This document shows, one piece after another, positions 5,545 through 7,532 of a DNA stretch of 7,532 nucleotides. Below the pieces are notes generated by a model. The model was not told where the DNA came from. It saw only the letters and a program-made list of their open reading frames with translations, and made no database searches. The number at the start of each line of letters is the position of its first letter. Position 1 is the first letter of the stretch. Source of the stretch: Lysobacteraceae bacterium (lineage in GTDB: Bacteria > Pseudomonadota > Gammaproteobacteria > Xanthomonadales > Xanthomonadaceae); the NCBI GenBank assembly GCA_003449515.1, contig DMHI01000181.1, positions 1-7,532 on the forward strand. The letters run 5' to 3'. The translations under genes were made by a program, and so were the position numbers.

Positions 5545-6668
5545 GCCTGGTCTACATCATCGCCGGCGAGGCCAGCGGCGATGTGCTGGGCGCGCGGCTG
5601 ATGGCGGCGCTGCGCGCGCGCGATGCGGGCCTGCGCTTCGCCGGCGTGGGCGGCGCGCGCATGGCCGAACAGGGTTTTTCGTCGTTGTTCCCGATGCGCG
5701 AATTGGCGCTGATGGGGCTGCTGGAAGTGCTGCCCAAGGTGTTCCGCCTGAAGCGCCGCATCGCCGAAACCGTGGCCGATATCGCGGCCCAACGCCCGGC
5801 CGTCGTCGTCACCATCGACAGCCCGGGCTTCACCCTGCGCGTGGCACCGCAGGTGAAGGCGCTGGGCATTCCGGTGGTGCATTACGTGGCCCCGCAGGTC
5901 TGGGCCTGGAAACCCTGGCGCGCCAGGAAGCTGCCCGCCCAGGTGGACCGCATCCTGGCGCTGCTGCCCTTCGAGGTCACGGTGCTCGCCGCCGCCGGTG
6001 TCGCGGTGGATTTCGTGGGCCATCCGGTCCTGGAAAGCGGCGCCGACCGGGGCGATGCCGCACGCTTCCGGGCGCGGCATGGCGTGGCCGATGACGAGAC
6101 GCTGCTGATGGTCATGCCAGGCTCGCGCCGCACCGAAGTGTCACGCCTGCTGCCGATCTTCGGCGAAACCCTGGCGCGGCTGCCGGGTGCGCGCGCCGTG
6201 GTGGCGCTGGCCGGCCCGGTGGACACGGCGGTGCGCCAAGGCACGCGCGCCTGGGCGCGCCCGCCCATCCTGGTGCGCGATGTGGATGACAAGCACGACG
6301 CCTTCGCCGCCTGCGCCGCGGGGCTGATCAAGTCGGGCACCTCCTCCCTGGAATGCGCGGTGGCCGGGCTGCCGCATGTGGTGGCGTATCGGGTGAACCC
6401 GGTCACCGCCTGGATGGTGCGGCGGATGATCCAGGTGCCCTTCGTCTCGCTGGTGAACCTGCTGGCCGAGCGCGCCGTGGTGCCGGAGTTTTTGCAGGAG
6501 GATTGCACGCCCGAACGGCTCTCAGCGGCCTTGGCGCCGCTGCTGGCGGGCGATGCGTCGCAGCGCGCGGGTTTCGCGGAAGCCCTGGCGAAGCTGCGCG
6601 CGCCGGAGGGCCTGCCGAGCGAGGCCGCGGCGGCCGTGGTGGCGCGCTATACCTCGACCACCACGTAG
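5541..6668 (+). CDS. lpxB: Lipid-A-disaccharide synthase
   Basis: A 375-residue peripheral inner-membrane glycosyltransferase (GT19), normal length for the family. It joins UDP-2,3-diacylglucosamine and lipid X to form the lipid A disaccharide, so the source is a Gram-negative that makes lipid A. Landmarks in order: AGEASGD (8-14), GVGGARM (35-41), the TIDSPGF segment with D93 matching the essential Asp98 of E. coli, HYVAPQVWAW (114-123), FVGHP (158-162), PGSRRTEV (193-200), KSGTSSLECAVAGLP (264-278) and the SLVNLLAERAVVPEFLQ segment (303-319). VAPQVWAWK and the acyl-site details are typical of alphaproteobacterial versions. The ATG overlaps the upstream stop as ATGA; no strong Shine-Dalgarno is visible, so coupling is likely. 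The 3' end overlaps the convergent Rieske gene by 22 bp. Confidence 0.96.
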   Translation: MSLVYIIAGEASGDVLGARLMAALRARDAGLRFAGVGGARMAEQGFSSLFPMRELALMGLLEVLPKVFRLKRRIAETVADIAAQRPAVVVTIDSPGFTLRVAPQVKALGIPVVHYVAPQVWAWKPWRARKLPAQVDRILALLPFEVTVLAAAGVAVDFVGHPVLESGADRGDAARFRARHGVADDETLLMVMPGSRRTEVSRLLPIFGETLARLPGARAVVALAGPVDTAVRQGTRAWARPPILVRDVDDKHDAFAACAAGLIKSGTSSLECAVAGLPHVVAYRVNPVTAWMVRRMIQVPFVSLVNLLAERAVVPEFLQEDCTPERLSAALAPLLAGDASQRAGFAEALAKLRAPEGLPSEAAAAVVARYTSTTT

Positions 6669-7045
6669 CGTTCCTCGACGCGCACCGGGAAGGTTTCGGC
6701 CTGCAATTCCGCGCCGCAGGCGGTGCGCGCCTCATAGGCGCGGGTCTTGATGCGCTTGGGGTCGAAGACGCTGCGCCCGGTGCGGATGTCGAATTCCCAG
6801 GCATGCCAGGGGCAGCGCAGGATTTCACCGCGCCGGTCATAGGCGTATTGGCCCGGGCAGTCGCTGTGCACCGCCCCCATCACCGGCCCGGCCGAGAGCG
6901 GCCCGCCCTGGTGCGGGCAGCGATCGGCGAGTGCGAAAAACTCGCCGCCCAGGTTGAACACCACGATGCGCTTGCCGGCCGCTTCCGTCACATGCCGCGC
7001 GCCCGGCGGGATCTCGGCGGCGGGCGCCACCACATGCGCTACCAC
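6647..7045 (-). CDS. Rieske [2Fe-2S] domain protein, ferredoxin-like
   Basis: A 132-residue single-domain Rieske protein. Cluster ligands are C43 and H45 in RCPHQGG and C78 and H81 in RCPWHAWEFD. The remainder is beta-rich with no signal peptide or membrane segment, which suggests a soluble cytoplasmic electron carrier or a small subunit of an oxygenase. Two further cysteines (C63, C110) are not ligands by position. The start is a GTG at 7045, overlapping the amidohydrolase stop by 7 bp; GTG codons at 7033 and 7030 are other options. The overlap and shared strand indicate an operon with the amidohydrolase. As I recall, this gene pair recurs in Alphaproteobacteria such as Bradyrhizobium and Acetobacteraceae, often in catabolic loci. 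Its partner enzyme and substrate are not visible here. Confidence 0.9.
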   Translation of the reverse strand: MVAHVVAPAAEIPPGARHVTEAAGKRIVVFNLGGEFFALADRCPHQGGPLSAGPVMGAVHSDCPGQYAYDRRGEILRCPWHAWEFDIRTGRSVFDPKRIKTRAYEARTACGAELQAETFPVRVEERYVVVEV

Positions 7046-7532
7046 CCGTAGACCGCCTTGGCATTGCCGCCATAGATCGCGGCCCGGCGTTCATCGCCGA
7101 GGTATGACGGGATGGCGAAGCGCGGGTCGTCGAAATCCCAATGCGGGTAGTCGGACGCGAAGAGGATGCGGTCCCAGCCGATCCATTCCATCAGCTGCAC
7201 CAGCTGTTCGGGGCGGTCCGGCTCCTCCATCGGCTGGGTGCTGAGCCAGATGTTGCGGCGGATATAGTCGGAAGGGCGCTGCTTCAGATGCGGCACCTCG
7301 CCCGCCATGGTGTGGTGCAGCTTGTCCAGCCGCCAGGCGAGGCTGGGCAGCCAGGCGAAGCCGCATTCGATCAGCACCACGCGAAGCCCCGGCAGATGTT
7401 CGAACAGCCCCTCCACCACCATCGAGGTGACAAGGCTTTGGCAGGAGGTGGCGTGTTCGCTGACCTCCTCGATGTAGAAGGACGGCCAGCCGCCATTGGT
7501 CATGGTGTGGCCGGAATAGCCGAAGGCGTGGA
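7039..7532 (-). CDS. Amidohydrolase family 2 protein (ACMSD-like), C-terminal part
   Basis: The C-terminal 163 residues of a TIM-barrel metal-dependent hydrolase; the frame stays open through the right edge (first visible residues HAFGYSGHTM). The methionine at 7503 is internal and not the start. Landmarks are NGGWPSFYIEE, SEHATSCQSLV with a conserved His, FEHLPGLRVVLIE, then FASDYPHWDFDDP with the conserved metal/catalytic Asp, and the C-terminal GNAKAVYGW that closes family 2 amidohydrolases. Members include ACMSD and gamma-resorcylate decarboxylase as well as hydrolases, so reaction type is open. The N-terminal HxH metal motif is beyond the window. The stop codon (7041-7039) overlaps the Rieske start, so the two proteins are probably made together. 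Confidence 0.9.
   Translation of the reverse strand, partial: HAFGYSGHTMTNGGWPSFYIEEVSEHATSCQSLVTSMVVEGLFEHLPGLRVVLIECGFAWLPSLAWRLDKLHHTMAGEVPHLKQRPSDYIRRNIWLSTQPMEEPDRPEQLVQLMEWIGWDRILFASDYPHWDFDDPRFAIPSYLGDERRAAIYGGNAKAVYGW

Noticed and set aside
1..7532. CRISPR arrays, tRNA or rRNA genes, insertion sequences, defence or phage modules
   Set aside because: I read both strands for spaced direct repeats, transposase motifs and RNA-gene signatures and saw none; the genes present are housekeeping or metabolic.

Overview
This is GC-rich bacterial DNA, densely coded on both strands, with no stretch over 200 bases lacking a gene. It reads as two blocks from different lineages joined inside one open reading frame at about 4902-4925.

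Left block (1 to about 4920) looks gammaproteobacterial, probably Xanthomonadales-like. Its layout is: start of glutamate-cysteine ligase (gshA, minus), the ribosome-assembly GTPase engB (minus), a divergent promoter region, then diheme cytochrome c4, a DsbA-type thiol oxidoreductase and an endonuclease/exonuclease/phosphatase (EEP) protein (all plus), a TauE/SafE permease (minus), and the signal peptide plus N-terminal helical part of a soluble lytic transglycosylase (plus). The engB / cyt c4 / dsbA / EEP neighbourhood is familiar from Pseudomonas and xanthomonads. The cytochrome and DsbA are periplasmic; EngB and GshA are cytoplasmic.

Right block (about 4921 to 7532) looks alphaproteobacterial, Acetobacteraceae/Rhodospirillales-like by protein style. 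It holds the C-terminal two thirds of a carbon-nitrogen hydrolase, overlapping by 4 bp with a complete lpxB (lipid A disaccharide synthase). Convergent to lpxB is a minus-strand pair: an amidohydrolase of the ACMSD-like family 2, running off the right edge, and a small Rieske [2Fe-2S] protein.

The 406-residue reading frame at 4324-5544 is the key oddity. It begins as a lytic transglycosylase and ends as a nitrilase, and it lacks the catalytic domain of the first and the catalytic Glu region of the second. A perfect tandem 10-mer lies at the switch, and histidine and aspartate codon choice changes across it. The simplest reading is a chimeric (mis-joined) contig; a real recombination event is the alternative. 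I found no CRISPR array, tRNA, rRNA, insertion sequence or phage gene, and nothing I can defend as a new multi-gene system.

Smaller points of interest are a near-consensus sigma-70 promoter before cytochrome c4, two strong hairpins between cytochrome c4 and dsbA, a CPAC active site in DsbA, an EEP gene with no canonical start codon, and a possible leaderless start for the transglycosylase fragment.
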